A stretch of 64,000 nt of DNA from JAWWPG01 sp038254365. GTDB lineage: Bacteria; Actinomycetota; Actinomycetes; Propionibacteriales; Nocardioidaceae. The first letter of the stretch is position 1. Each line of letters starts with the position of its first letter. Positions 44,020 through 53,457 of the stretch are shown piece by piece. The translations under genes were made by a program, and so were the position numbers. The notes below the pieces were generated by a model. That model saw nothing but the letters and a program-made list of their open reading frames with translations. It did no database searches and had not been told where the DNA came from. Location of the stretch: contig JBBSGI010000006.1 in the NCBI GenBank assembly GCA_038254365.1, positions 1-64,000 on the forward strand, read 5' to 3'.

Positions 44020-45219
44020 ATGACCGAGACTTTGACTTCGCAAGAGCGGCTCGCCGACCTCACCCTCGACCAGCTCAAGCAGCTTGTCGGCTTGGTCGAG
44101 TACGACGAGGACACCGACCCGTTCCCGGTGACCGGTTGGGACGCGATCGTGTTCGTGGTTGGGAACGCCACCCAGACCGCGCACTACTTCCAGAGCGCCT
44201 ACGGCATGGACCTGGTGGGCTACAGCGGCCCCGAGACCGGCAACCGCGACCACAGGGCGTTTGTGCTCAAGAGCGGCTCTTGCCGGTTCGTGGTCAAGGG
44301 CGGGGTGGCTCCGGAAAGCCCGGTGCTCGACCATCACCGCGCCCACGGGGACGGCGTCGCCGACATCGCGCTCGAGGTCCCAGACGTCGACAAATGTGTC
44401 GCGCGTGCCCGCGAGATGGGCGCGACGATTCTGCAGAATCCTGAGGACGTCAGCGACGAGAACGGCACGGTACGAATCGCGGCGCTGGCGGCGTACGGCG
44501 ACACCCGCCACTCGCTGGTCGACCGGTCGCGCTACCGGGGGGTCTACCTGCCCGGCTATGTCGAGCGCACGTCTGACTACGTCAAGCCGGCCGGCGCGCC
44601 CAAGCGGCTGTTCCAGGCCCTCGACCACGTGGTGGGCAACGTGGAGCTCGGCAAGATGGACGAGTGGGTCGCCTTCTACAACGGTGTCATGGGCTTCGTC
44701 AACATGGCCGAGTTCATCGGCGACGACATCGCAACGGACTACTCGGCTTTGATGAGCAAGGTCGTCGCTAACGGGAACCACCGGGTGAAGTTCCCCCTGA
44801 ACGAGCCTGCGGTCGGCAAGCGTAAGAGCCAGATCGATGAGTTCCTCGAGTTCTACCAGGGTCCAGGCGCTCAGCATCTGGCCCTTGCCACCAACGACAT
44901 CCTCGCGAGCGTCGACACGATGCGGGCCCAGGGCGTCGAGTTCCTCGCCACCCCCGACTCCTACTACGAGGACCCGGAGCTGCGGGCGCGCATCGGCGAG
45001 GTCCGGGTGCCGATCGAGGAGCTGCAGAAGCGCGCCATTCTGGTCGACCGCGACGAGGACGGCTATCTGCTGCAGATCTTCACCACGCCGATCGGCGACC
45101 GGCCGACCGTGTTCTTCGAGCTGATCGAGCGGCACGGGTCGCTCGGCTTCGGCAAGGGCAACTTCAAGGCGCTGTTCGAGGCAATCGAGCGAGAGCAGGA
45201 GCGGCGCGGCAACCTGTGA
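44020..45219 (+). CDS. hpd: 4-hydroxyphenylpyruvate dioxygenase
   Basis: This 399-residue two-domain VOC enzyme converts 4-hydroxyphenylpyruvate to homogentisate in tyrosine degradation. The iron ligands are visible: His in QALDHVVGNV, His in AQHLALATNDI, and Glu in VFFELIERHG. GFGKGNFKALFEAIE is the C-terminal signature. I chose ATG 44020 (MTETLTSQERL), which fits the family. An Lrp-type regulator is divergent. The next gene, a symporter, is convergent with 3 bases between. Confidence 0.95.
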   Translation: MTETLTSQERLADLTLDQLKQLVGLVEYDEDTDPFPVTGWDAIVFVVGNATQTAHYFQSAYGMDLVGYSGPETGNRDHRAFVLKSGSCRFVVKGGVAPESPVLDHHRAHGDGVADIALEVPDVDKCVARAREMGATILQNPEDVSDENGTVRIAALAAYGDTRHSLVDRSRYRGVYLPGYVERTSDYVKPAGAPKRLFQALDHVVGNVELGKMDEWVAFYNGVMGFVNMAEFIGDDIATDYSALMSKVVANGNHRVKFPLNEPAVGKRKSQIDEFLEFYQGPGAQHLALATNDILASVDTMRAQGVEFLATPDSYYEDPELRARIGEVRVPIEELQKRAILVDRDEDGYLLQIFTTPIGDRPTVFFELIERHGSLGFGKGNFKALFEAIEREQERRGNL

Positions 45220-45222
45220 CTC

Positions 45223-46914
45223 TCAGCCGGGGAGCAGTGGCAGCTTGACGGATGCCGGGTCTGCGTAATAGTCCTCGGGGGAGGTGGCGTCTGTACCTTC
45301 GGGCGCCTTGGCTGCCCGCAGGATCGCGGTCAGCACCACCGCGATGGCGATGTTGAGCAGCAGCGCCGTGATGGCGATGTAGACCTTGGTGTCGGTGAGC
45401 GGGAAGTTCGCCAGCGAACCACCGAAGTGGCGCGTCCCGAGAACCTCCGTCTGGGGCTCGCCGTTCACCAGCCGCACCGCGGTCTTGGGCACCTCGACGT
45501 TGTACGCGGTGATGGTGCCGTAGATCATGGCGACGGCCCACCCGACGAGCAGTGCCCAGCGGTGGAACCACCGGGTGTAGAGACCGGCGACAATCGCCAG
45601 GAAGGTCTGCAGGATCCACACGCCGCCGAGCAGTTGCATGTTGATCGCGTTCTGCTTGTCCAGGGCCAGGACGAAGAGCAGAGCACCGAACTTCACGACA
45701 AGCGAGGCGATCTTGGAGACGGTGGCCTCCTCATGGTGTGTGGCATCGGGTTTGATGAAGTCGCGGTAGATGTTGCGGGTGAACAGGTTCGCCGCCGCAA
45801 TCGACATGATCGCCGACGGCACCAGGGCACCGATCGCGATCGCCGAGAAGGCTATCCCGGCGAACCAGCTCGGGAAGTTCTCTTCGAACAGGTGGGGCAC
45901 CGCCAGCTGGGCGTTGGCGAGCCCGTCGGACCCGAAGACTGACGTACCGGCCGCGATCGCCGCGAAGCCGAGCAGCGCGAGCAGACCCAACATCAGCGAG
46001 TACAGCGGGAGGAACGTCGCGTTGCGCCGGATCACGTTCCGGCTGCGCCCGGAAAGCACTGCGGTCATCGCGTGCGGATACATGAACAGGGCAAGGGCGG
46101 AGCCGAACGCCAAGGAGGCGTAGGCCCAGTAGTACGTGTGGTCTGGGACAAAGACCCCCGTGGGCGCACCCGAGCTGCTTGCGGTGGTCATCTTGGTCTT
46201 GGCCGCGTCGAAGATGGTGCCGTATCCGAGGTGAATGGCGGCCCAGACGATCGCAACGACGATGACGAGGTAGATCAAAGTGTCCTTGACGAAAGCGATC
46301 AGCGCCGGGGCGCGAAGGCCCGACGAGTAGGTGAAGGCCGCCAGCACCGCGAACGCGATGAACAGGGGAAGGTCCTTCATGAACGTGTTGTCGCTGCTAC
46401 CGAGTCCGATGGTGTCGAGCACGGCCTGGATGCCGACGAGCTGCAGCGCGATATACGGCATCGTCGCCAGCACGCCGGTCACTGCCACCGCCAGGGACAG
46501 AGCCCTGGAGTCGTAGCGACCCTTGACGAAGTCGGCTGGGGTGACGTAGCCGTTGGCATGCGACACCGACCAGAGCCGGGGCATGAAAATGAAGATCAGC
46601 GGATAAACGACGATCGTGTAGGGGACCGCAAAGAAGCCGCTCACCGCGCCGGTCGCGTACATGGCGGCCGGCACCGCGACGAAGGTGTACGCCGTGTAGA
46701 GGTCGCCGCCCAGGAGGAACCAGGTGACCACCGGCCCGAACCCGCGTCCGGCGAGCCCCCACTCGTCCAGGCTCATCATCGAGTCGGGGCGGCGCCAGCG
46801 AGCGGCGTAGAAGCCACCCAGTGTCACGACCAGGAAGAAGAAGATCAGTACCGACAAGGCGATGCCGTCGACGTGGGTGCCAGCCGCGAGCGTCGTCTCC
46901 ACAGGCACGCTCAT
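45223..46914 (-). CDS. sodium:solute symporter (SSS family, monocarboxylate-type)
   Basis: This 563-residue membrane protein has about 13-14 transmembrane segments. VTLGGFYAARWRRPDSM and GRGFGPVVTWFLLGGDLYTAYTF near the start are family features, as is GALVPSAIMSIAAANLFTRNIYRDF. It resembles MctP-type uptake systems for short monocarboxylates such as pyruvate, lactate and acetate. The small DUF3311 partner overlaps its start (ATGA), as is usual for this group. Confidence 0.88.
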   Translation of the reverse strand: MSVPVETTLAAGTHVDGIALSVLIFFFLVVTLGGFYAARWRRPDSMMSLDEWGLAGRGFGPVVTWFLLGGDLYTAYTFVAVPAAMYATGAVSGFFAVPYTIVVYPLIFIFMPRLWSVSHANGYVTPADFVKGRYDSRALSLAVAVTGVLATMPYIALQLVGIQAVLDTIGLGSSDNTFMKDLPLFIAFAVLAAFTYSSGLRAPALIAFVKDTLIYLVIVVAIVWAAIHLGYGTIFDAAKTKMTTASSSGAPTGVFVPDHTYYWAYASLAFGSALALFMYPHAMTAVLSGRSRNVIRRNATFLPLYSLMLGLLALLGFAAIAAGTSVFGSDGLANAQLAVPHLFEENFPSWFAGIAFSAIAIGALVPSAIMSIAAANLFTRNIYRDFIKPDATHHEEATVSKIASLVVKFGALLFVLALDKQNAINMQLLGGVWILQTFLAIVAGLYTRWFHRWALLVGWAVAMIYGTITAYNVEVPKTAVRLVNGEPQTEVLGTRHFGGSLANFPLTDTKVYIAITALLLNIAIAVVLTAILRAAKAPEGTDATSPEDYYADPASVKLPLLPG

Positions 46915-47153
46915 GACTCGTCTCCGGTCTCACGTCGGGCCCGTCGGATCACAAGGTAGGCCGAGTGGGTGAAGCCTGCCGCGAGGAACACCCACATCAA
47001 CTGGTACCAGTAGAAGAACGGGAACCCCAATACCTCGGGTCCGCTTCGCGCGTAGACGGGCACGAGCAGCAAAGCCAGCAAGGGGATCGCGAGCAGCACC
47101 CCGGCCAGCGTCTTGTCACGTGCGCTCAGTCGATGGTCTCCGGTGTCGGACAT
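46911..47153 (-). CDS. DUF3311 small membrane protein
   Basis: This 80-residue protein has two membrane segments (LAGVLLAIPLLALLLVPVY and FFYWYQLMWVFLAAGFTHSAYLVI) and a basic tail. It fits DUF3311, the subunit usually encoded right before an SSS symporter, and overlaps that gene by 4 bases. It probably assists assembly or activity of the transporter. Confidence 0.88.
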   Translation of the reverse strand: MSDTGDHRLSARDKTLAGVLLAIPLLALLLVPVYARSGPEVLGFPFFYWYQLMWVFLAAGFTHSAYLVIRRARRETGDES

Positions 47154-47880
47154 GGCGTCGCTCCACTCGAGTCGGTCGATCGTGTCTGAGGGTTCTCAGG
47201 TTAGAAGCGCGGACCGGCTGGCGCCACCCCCTGATGTTCAGCCCGACCTCAGACGCCTGTCTGCTTCGGAAGTGGGTTCGCAGCGCCGACCGCGGCACGA
47301 AGATCCAGTTGCCGTCGCCGGTAGCGACGTTCGGGTCTCGCACCATCGCGAACTGGCTGTCGAGCGTCACATAGCGCCACCGAACCTGGTAGCCCGCGGG
47401 AACGGCGCGGATCGGGTCGCGCGCGGCGATGGACCCCATCGGGTCGACGTTCGCGTACTCGGTGGTGGCAGCGATCGTCGAGACGGGGTAGCCGTCGTTC
47501 GACGGTGTCGAGTTCTTGAGGATCGCGAAGGATCTCATCGGGAAGGTGGTGCCCGACGCGCTGCAGTAGTGGTTTCCGGTGGTGCCGGTCCGGTAGAGGT
47601 GGCTGCTTTGAATCCACGAGCACCCGTCGTAGTCGCCGTACAGATACCCGTAGGACCAGCCTGACCGTGCGGTCTCGCTGTCGAACGTCCACCCGGCGCC
47701 GCCGGGCGCATTGCCGAGGACGTACGAGCTCGGCGCTCTCCGCACCGTCACCCAGGCTGAGGGCGAGCTCACGATGTCACGGTTCGAGGCGCCGGCCGGC
47801 TGGACCTCGACCAGGGTGGCCACGCTCGCCAGCGCCACGGATGCGACGGCCATCGACCAAGCAACTCTGGATCTGCTCAT
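47116..47880 (-). CDS. secreted protein of unknown function
   Basis: This 254-residue protein has a signal peptide (WSMAVASVALASVATLVEVQPAGA). The mature part includes WVTVRRAPSSYVLGNAPGG and WSYGYLYGDYDGCSWIQSSHL, a little like an SH3-type fold seen in wall-binding proteins, then NGYPVS-like and RYVTLDSQFAMVRDPNVATG segments. I do not recognise the family. The last 12-13 codons overlap the DUF3311 gene, so the true end may be earlier or the tail may be frameshifted. Confidence 0.6.
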   Translation of the reverse strand: MSRSRVAWSMAVASVALASVATLVEVQPAGASNRDIVSSPSAWVTVRRAPSSYVLGNAPGGAGWTFDSETARSGWSYGYLYGDYDGCSWIQSSHLYRTGTTGNHYCSASGTTFPMRSFAILKNSTPSNDGYPVSTIAATTEYANVDPMGSIAARDPIRAVPAGYQVRWRYVTLDSQFAMVRDPNVATGDGNWIFVPRSALRTHFRSRQASEVGLNIRGWRQPVRASNLRTLRHDRPTRVERRHVRHRRPSTERT

Positions 47881-47915
47881 CGTCGGTCCTCCTTGGAATC
47901 TCACTCTGGATCCGT

Positions 47916-48006
47916 TCAACGTCGCCCTCGACCACCCCCGGCCTGCGTCTGCGGCCCGACGATGCCGTCCGCCGCCAGCCCGTACGCCGACTGGAACCGT
48001 TTCACC
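47916..48006 (-). pseudogene. peptidoglycan-binding domain fragment
   Basis: A minus-strand frame reads AAVKRFQSAYGLAADGIVGPQT, split here as VKRFQSAYGLAADG and IVGPQT, which is the core repeat of PG_binding_1 domains. No start or further domain is attached. It abuts a truncated DUF1697 gene on the other strand. Confidence 0.5.
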
Positions 48007-48013
48007 GCCGCGG

Positions 48014-48358
48014 GTGATCTCCGGGGCGTTCGGCCTGGACGTCCCGGCCATCGTCCGCACCCCGGGCGAGCTTTCCTCGCTGGTGGAGGCAGCACCCCAG
48101 AACCCGCTGGGAGCGGAGGCCGGACATTACGTCGCCTTCCTGCGCAGCCGTCCGGGCGCCGGCGCAACCAGGGAGCTGAACAGCTGGGACGTCGACCTCG
48201 AGCGGCTCATCGTGACGGGGCGTGACGTGCACCTCTGGTTCGACAAGCCGTCGCACGAGGCCAAGGCTTCCAACGCGCGGATCGAGCGGATCGCCGGAAC
48301 CGTCGCGACCAGCCGCGGCTGGAAGGTCGTCACGGCCCTCGCCGAAAAGTGGGGCTGA
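48014..48358 (+). pseudogene. 5'-truncated DUF1697 gene
   Basis: The 114-residue frame begins abruptly at FGLDVPAIVRTPGELSSLV and continues through GHYVAFLRSRP, GRDVHLWFDKPSHEAK and TSRGWKVVTALAEKWG, matching the C-terminal two thirds of DUF1697. The first 60 or so residues of the family (MTTYVALLRGINVGG-like) are absent and the sequence upstream of about 48010 is a foreign fragment. A GTG at 48014 could start it, but the domain would be incomplete. Confidence 0.6.
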
Positions 48359-48477
48359 GGATCCGAGCCGTCCCACCTGCCACTTGGTCCGCATGTCGAA
48401 CTGGTATTGGACGGACCGGCTGGATCGGAGTCCAGGTCGACCGAGTCGTACCGAACCACTTGAGAATGGGGCGGCAG

Positions 48478-49779
48478 CTATCGGTCGACGTAGTCGGTGT
48501 CGATGGCGGGCTCACCGCGGGAGAGCTTGCCGGCCTCGACCGGAAGCTCGGCCATGGCGCGCAGGTGTCGTTCGCGTGCAACCATCAACGACTCGGTACC
48601 CACGACCTCACCGTCGCTGAAGAGCGGGCGCAGGAGGGGACGGTCGTAGTCGTCCTGCGGGGGTGTCTCCCCGATGCCCAGCAGCTCCACGTGGGCGACG
48701 CCGTGAGGGTTGCGCCGGCGCACGGCCCACTTGCGCCCGCCGACGGTGGTCTTATGGCTGCTCTTCTTGGCTACGGACACCATGGGGTCGTCGGCCTGGT
48801 CGGACGCAGCTCGGGCCACCAGCTTGTAGACGAAGCCGCACGTGGGATGTCCTGAGCCTGTCACCAGCGACGTACCGACCCCGTAGCCGTCCACCGGGGC
48901 GCCGGACAGTCCGGCCATCGAGAACTCGTCCAGGTCGCCAGTGACGATGATGCGGGTCTTCACCGCTCCCAGGTCGTCCAGCTGGCGGCGGACCTGTTTT
49001 GCCAGGACCGACAGATCGCCGGAGTCGATACGTACCGCCTCTAGCTCGGGGCCCGCGATGTCGACCGCGGTCCGGACCGCTTCGGCGATGTCGTAGGTGT
49101 CGACGAGCAGCGTCGTCTCCCTGCCGAGGGAATCGACCTGGGCGCTGAAGGCGTCTCGTTCGGAGTCGTGCAGCAAGGTGAAGGAGTGCGCGGCCGTGCC
49201 GGTCGTGGGCACCCCGTACTCGACACCCGCCTGCAGGTTGGAGGTTGCGGCGAACCCGGCCACGTAGGCCGCCCGGGCAGCCGCCACCCCCGCCCATTCG
49301 TGGGTACGGCGGGCACCCATCTCGATACAGAGCCGGCCCTCGGCGGCCCGGATCATGCGCGAGGCGGCGGAAGCCACGGCTGAGTCGTGGTTGAGGATCG
49401 AGAGCAGCAGCGTCTCCAGCAGCACGCCCTCGGCGAAGCTCGACTCGACCACGAGGACCGGGCTCCCCGGGAAGTACGCCTCCCCTTCGCCGTACCCCCA
49501 CATCGACCCCGAGAACCGGTAGTCCGCGAGCCAGCTCAGCGTGGCGGCGTCGACCACCGCGTGGGTGCGCAGCCAGTCGAGCTGCTGCTCCCCGAAACGG
49601 AATGAGGAGACCGCTTCCAGGACGCGACCGGTGCCCGCAACCACGCCGTAGCGGCGTCCCTCCGGCAGGCGCCGGGCGAACATCTCGAACACGCTCCGCC
49701 GATGAGCGGTGCCGGAGCGCAGCGCCGCCTGGACCATGGTCAGCTCGTAGTGGTCGGTCAGCAGGGCTGTCGGTCGCAC
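48478..49779 (-). CDS. pncB: nicotinate phosphoribosyltransferase
   Basis: This 433-residue enzyme joins nicotinate and PRPP to nicotinate mononucleotide in NAD salvage. Start GTG 49779 gives the usual (V)RPTALLTDHYELTMVQAAL. FEMFARRLPEGRRYGVVAG, RRTHEWAGVAAARAAYVAGF, VDTYDIAEAVRTAV, VRIDSGDLSVLAKQVR and KSSHKTTVGGRK mark the type II PRTase fold. It is divergent from clpS, the standard actinobacterial arrangement. Confidence 0.93.
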   Translation of the reverse strand: MRPTALLTDHYELTMVQAALRSGTAHRRSVFEMFARRLPEGRRYGVVAGTGRVLEAVSSFRFGEQQLDWLRTHAVVDAATLSWLADYRFSGSMWGYGEGEAYFPGSPVLVVESSFAEGVLLETLLLSILNHDSAVASAASRMIRAAEGRLCIEMGARRTHEWAGVAAARAAYVAGFAATSNLQAGVEYGVPTTGTAAHSFTLLHDSERDAFSAQVDSLGRETTLLVDTYDIAEAVRTAVDIAGPELEAVRIDSGDLSVLAKQVRRQLDDLGAVKTRIIVTGDLDEFSMAGLSGAPVDGYGVGTSLVTGSGHPTCGFVYKLVARAASDQADDPMVSVAKKSSHKTTVGGRKWAVRRRNPHGVAHVELLGIGETPPQDDYDRPLLRPLFSDGEVVGTESLMVARERHLRAMAELPVEAGKLSRGEPAIDTDYVDR

Positions 49780-49840
49780 GGTGCACAGCGTAGGCCAGCG
49801 ATGACCACGGGGTGGTCTGGCATAGGTCACAATGAAGGCG

Positions 49841-50140
49841 ATGACCGCCTCTCCCGAGTCCGCCACGCTCGAACGGCCGGACGTCGAACGCGTCGTACTC
49901 GCCGACGTGCCTTGGGTGACGATCGTGTGGGACGACCCGGTGAACCTGATGTCGTACGTGACGTTCGTGTTCACCGAGTACTTCCGCTACCCCAAGACGA
50001 AGGCCAAAAGGCTGATGATGCAGGTCCACAACGAGGGCCGAGCCGTCGTGTCGACGGGTAGTCGTGAGGAGATGGAGCGCGACGTGCAGGCCATGCACAC
50101 CTACGGGCTCTGGGCCACCTTGCAGAAGGCCGATCAGTGA
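49841..50140 (+). CDS. clpS: ATP-dependent Clp protease adaptor ClpS
   Basis: This 99-residue adaptor delivers N-degron substrates to ClpAP/ClpC. The core PWVTIVWDDPVNLMSYVTFVF and TKAKRLMMQVHNEGRAVV is typical; the acidic DDPVN motif binds the N-degron. ATG 49841 or the ATG three codons earlier may start it. It overlaps the DUF2017 gene by 4 bases. Confidence 0.93.
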   Translation: MTASPESATLERPDVERVVLADVPWVTIVWDDPVNLMSYVTFVFTEYFRYPKTKAKRLMMQVHNEGRAVVSTGSREEMERDVQAMHTYGLWATLQKADQ

Positions 50141-50739
50141 GCTACTTCCGCGCTCGGCGCAAGGGGCGGGTCCACGTCGAGATGCCGGCCTTCAGCGGGC
50201 TGTTGATCGCCGATCTGGCGAGACAGCTGATCGAGCTGCTGAGCGACGACGAACCGATGGACAACCGGAGTCTGGACCCGCTGGAAGAGCTCGTGGTGAT
50301 GGATTCGCCGCGCGAGCCGCCGACCGACCCGGCACTTCTGCGCCTGCTCCCGGACGCCTACCCGGACCAGCCTGAGGTGGCTGCGGAGTTCCGGCGCTTC
50401 ACCGAACAAGGCTTGCGCAAGGCCAAGATCGAGGCGGCCCGGGTAGTCCTGGGGCCTCTCAGCCAGATCCAGCCGGCCGATGTTGGGCTGGGGGAGCCGA
50501 TGCCGGAGAACCTCGAGTCGACCCTGGAGTTCGAATTGTCCGCCGAGGAAGCCCGCGCGTGGATGCGGTGCCTCACCGACCTCCGGCTCACGCTTGCCGC
50601 ACGTCTGGGGGTCGGCGCCGCTGACGACGAGACCACCTGGTTGAGCCTGCCGGAGGACGACGCCCGCGGGGGGATGTACCGGATCTACGGCTGGCTCGGC
50701 TACCAGCTCGATACCCTCCTCGACGCCGCTCAGCGCTGA
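50137..50739 (+). CDS. DUF2017 protein
   Basis: This 200-residue soluble actinobacterial protein is always found next to clpS. LIADLARQLIELLSDDEP, AEFRRFTEQGLRKAKIEAARVV and YRIYGWLGYQLDTLL are characteristic. Function is unknown; the constant neighbour suggests a link to protein turnover. Confidence 0.9.
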   Translation: MSYFRARRKGRVHVEMPAFSGLLIADLARQLIELLSDDEPMDNRSLDPLEELVVMDSPREPPTDPALLRLLPDAYPDQPEVAAEFRRFTEQGLRKAKIEAARVVLGPLSQIQPADVGLGEPMPENLESTLEFELSAEEARAWMRCLTDLRLTLAARLGVGAADDETTWLSLPEDDARGGMYRIYGWLGYQLDTLLDAAQR

Positions 50740-50839
50740 GCGGGCTGGTGCCCTGGGTCCGAGGCCGGGTGTCGCCGTACTCCGTCTCGTCGCTAGAGTG
50801 GCCGCAGATTCAGTCGGCGAGACATCCTGGGGTGTGGTC

Positions 50840-51826
50840 GTGCGTGAGATCGTGGTCTTCTCCGGCGGCGCGCACCGACGTCTGGCGCACGACATCTGCT
50901 CCAACCTCGGGGTACGGCTCTCCCCGGTGGAGATCAAGCGCTTCAGCAACGACTGCCTGCAGGCCCAGCTACAGGCCAACTGTCGGCAACGTGACGTCTA
51001 TATCGTGCAGCCCCTGGTGCCGCCCACGCAGGACCACCTGATGGAGCTGCTGCTCATGGTGGACGCCGCCCGTGGCGCGTCGGCGGCGCAGATCACGGCG
51101 GTGATCCCGCACTACGCCTACGCCCGGTCGGACAAGAAGGATGCGTCGCGGATGTCGCTGGGTGGCCGGCTGGTGGCAGACATGCTGGTCGCGGCGGGCA
51201 CCGACAGGGTCCTGACGATGACGCTGCACGCACCACAGGTGCACGGCTTTTTCTCGGTACCGGTCGACCATCTGACCGCGCTCGGCGTGCTGGCCGACCA
51301 CTTCCGTGACCGGGACCTCGCGGACACTGTTGTGGTGTCGCCGGACCTCGGCAACGCCAAGACCGCAACCCAGTTCGCCAGGCTGCTGGGCCTGCCGGTG
51401 GCCGCCGGCAGCAAGCAGCGCCTGGGCGATGACTCGGTGGTCATCGACGCGATCGTCGGCGATGTCGCCAACAAGCGGGCGATCGTGCTCGACGACGAGA
51501 TCGCGAACGGAGGTTCCATCCTCGAGCTGCTCGACAAGCTCAAGGACCTCGGCTGCGTCGACGCCGCGGTGGCCTGCACGCACGGGCTGTTCGTGGGCAA
51601 GGCGGTCGAGCGGCTACGCGGCCACCCGGCGATCAGCGAGGTCGTGACCACCGACACCGTGCCCAGGCCCGGCGGCTGGCCGGAGCTCAAGGTGCGATCG
51701 GTGGCAGCCCTGTTCGCCGAGGCGATCTCCCGGGTGCACGCCGGCGAGTCCGTGAGCAGTCTGTTTGACGGCGTCGACCCGGCGCACGGCCCGCCACACC
51801 CCACCCTCCCCTTCGACGAGGTTTAG
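50840..51826 (+). CDS. ribose-phosphate pyrophosphokinase-like (PRPP synthetase family) protein
   Basis: About 328 residues from GTG 50840. VVFSGGAHRRLAHDICSNLGV and SNDCLQAQLQANCRQRDVYIVQ form the N-terminal half. PHYAYARSDKKDASRMSLGGRLVADML holds the ATP-binding flexible loop region, DLGNAKTATQFA follows, and VLDDEIANGGSI is the PRPP loop, where canonical enzymes have DDMIDTGGT. The changed loop suggests a paralogue; activity as PRPP synthetase is likely but not certain. Confidence 0.8.
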   Translation: MREIVVFSGGAHRRLAHDICSNLGVRLSPVEIKRFSNDCLQAQLQANCRQRDVYIVQPLVPPTQDHLMELLLMVDAARGASAAQITAVIPHYAYARSDKKDASRMSLGGRLVADMLVAAGTDRVLTMTLHAPQVHGFFSVPVDHLTALGVLADHFRDRDLADTVVVSPDLGNAKTATQFARLLGLPVAAGSKQRLGDDSVVIDAIVGDVANKRAIVLDDEIANGGSILELLDKLKDLGCVDAAVACTHGLFVGKAVERLRGHPAISEVVTTDTVPRPGGWPELKVRSVAALFAEAISRVHAGESVSSLFDGVDPAHGPPHPTLPFDEV

Positions 51827-51895
51827 CGGCACGCCCAGGTGTGGCGTGAGTCGCAATCGCCTCTGATCGGCAGCCGGTCGTCGTACCCTCGGGGG

Positions 51896-52702
51896 GTGGC
51901 GGACGCACCCATCGGCATCTTCGACTCGGGTTTTGGTGGACTGACCGTCGCGAGAGCCGTGCTCGACCAGCTGCCGCACGAGCCCGTGCTCTACCTCGGC
52001 GACACCGCGCGGCAGCCCTACGGCTCGAAGCCGATCGGCGAGGTGCGCGAATACGCGCTCGAGTGTCTGGACCATCTGGTGGACAAGGGCGTAAAGGCCC
52101 TGGTGATCGCCTGCAACTCGGCAAGCGCAGCGGTGCTGCGCGATGCCCGCGAGCGCTACCCGGTGCCCGTCGCCGAGGTGATCTTCCCTGCGACTCGTCG
52201 AGCCGTGGCAGCCACCCGGAACAACCGGGTCGGCGTCATCTGCACCGAGGCCACCCGGGCCTCGATGGCATACGTCGACGCGTTCGCGGCAGCCCCGCAG
52301 GTGCGGCTGACGGCCCAGGCGTGCCCACGCTTCGTCGAGCTGGTCGAGCGGGGTGTCACCAGCGGGCCGGAGGCGCTCGCGGTCGCGCGGATCTATCTCG
52401 GCCCACTGCTGGACGACGGCATCGATACCCTCATTCTTGGATGCACGCACTACCCGTTGTTGACTGGGGTAATCGCCTACGTGCTGGGTGACTCGGTGAC
52501 CTTGGTGTCCAGTGCCGAGGAGACGGCGAAGGACGTATACGCGATGCTGCTCCGGAACGGTCTCGAACGGTCACCCGGGCGACCCCCTCCGGAGCACCGG
52601 TTCCTCACCACCGGCCAGCCCGGCGAGTTCCGCGAGATCGGGCAGCGTTTCCTCGGGCCCGAGCTCGACGTGGTTGACCAGTTCGCCTGGGTGGGGGTAT
52701 GA
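51896..52702 (+). CDS. murI: glutamate racemase
   Basis: This 268-residue enzyme supplies D-glutamate for peptidoglycan. The start GIFDSGFGGLTVARAV is diagnostic. Catalytic Cys73 is in IACNSASA and Cys183 in GCTHYPLL. YLGDTARQPYGSKP and the SSAEETA motif complete the family. GTG 51896 sits after a long G-run. The metallo-beta-lactamase gene overlaps it by 4 bases. Confidence 0.95.
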   Translation: MADAPIGIFDSGFGGLTVARAVLDQLPHEPVLYLGDTARQPYGSKPIGEVREYALECLDHLVDKGVKALVIACNSASAAVLRDARERYPVPVAEVIFPATRRAVAATRNNRVGVICTEATRASMAYVDAFAAAPQVRLTAQACPRFVELVERGVTSGPEALAVARIYLGPLLDDGIDTLILGCTHYPLLTGVIAYVLGDSVTLVSSAEETAKDVYAMLLRNGLERSPGRPPPEHRFLTTGQPGEFREIGQRFLGPELDVVDQFAWVGV

Positions 52703-53457
52703 AGCTCACCGTGATCGGCTGCTCGGGTTCGCTGCCGGGGCCGGATTCACCCGCCTCCTGCTACCTGCTGGAAGCTCCACACCACGATGGGGTCTTCCGG
52801 TTGCTGCTCGACCTCGGGAGCGGCGCCATCGGCGAACTGCAGAAGCACGTCGACCTGCGGAGCATCGGCGGGATCGCCTTCTCGCACCTGCATGCGGACC
52901 ACTGCCTCGACCTGTGCGGGTTCTACGTGATCCGGCGACACCATCCGGACGGCCATTGGGGAAGCATCCCGGCCTATGGGCCACCCGGGGTGGCCCGGCG
53001 CATGGCGGCCGCCTACAACATCGCTCCCGAGCCCGGCATGTCCGCCGAGTTCGACTTCTGCGAATACGACGGACGTCCGTTCACCTTGGGCCCGTTCCGC
53101 ATCGAGACGGCGGGTGTGGACCATCCGGTCGATGCCTACGCGCTCAGGGTCACCGCCGGCGGGCGCGTCCTCGTGTACTCCGGGGACACCGGCCCCTGCG
53201 AGTCGCTCCAGCTGCTCGCCGCGGATGCCGACGTCCTGCTGGCCGAGGCCTCATTCCTCGCGAGCGACGACAATCCGGAGCACCTCCACCTGACCGGAGC
53301 CCAGGCGGCCGCGGTGGCGACCGAAGCCCACGTCGGACGCCTCCTGCTCACCCACGTGCCACCTTGGTACGACCCCAAGACCGTGCTCGCGGAGGCCCTA
53401 CCGCACTTCGACGGTCCCATGGAGGTGGCTCGTCCAGGGCTCGCTCTCACCGTCTGA
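52699..53457 (+). CDS. metallo-beta-lactamase fold hydrolase (RNase Z-like)
   Basis: This 252-residue protein has the zinc motif FSHLHADHCLDL, upstream GCSGSLPGPDSPASCYLLE, and LVYSGDTGPCESL and LTHVPPWYDP downstream. It resembles RNase Z and cyclic-nucleotide phosphodiesterase types; it sits between murI and rph across actinobacteria, suggesting RNA metabolism. RNase Z exosite residues are not visible, so tRNA processing is unproven. Confidence 0.88.
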   Translation: MKLTVIGCSGSLPGPDSPASCYLLEAPHHDGVFRLLLDLGSGAIGELQKHVDLRSIGGIAFSHLHADHCLDLCGFYVIRRHHPDGHWGSIPAYGPPGVARRMAAAYNIAPEPGMSAEFDFCEYDGRPFTLGPFRIETAGVDHPVDAYALRVTAGGRVLVYSGDTGPCESLQLLAADADVLLAEASFLASDDNPEHLHLTGAQAAAVATEAHVGRLLLTHVPPWYDPKTVLAEALPHFDGPMEVARPGLALTV

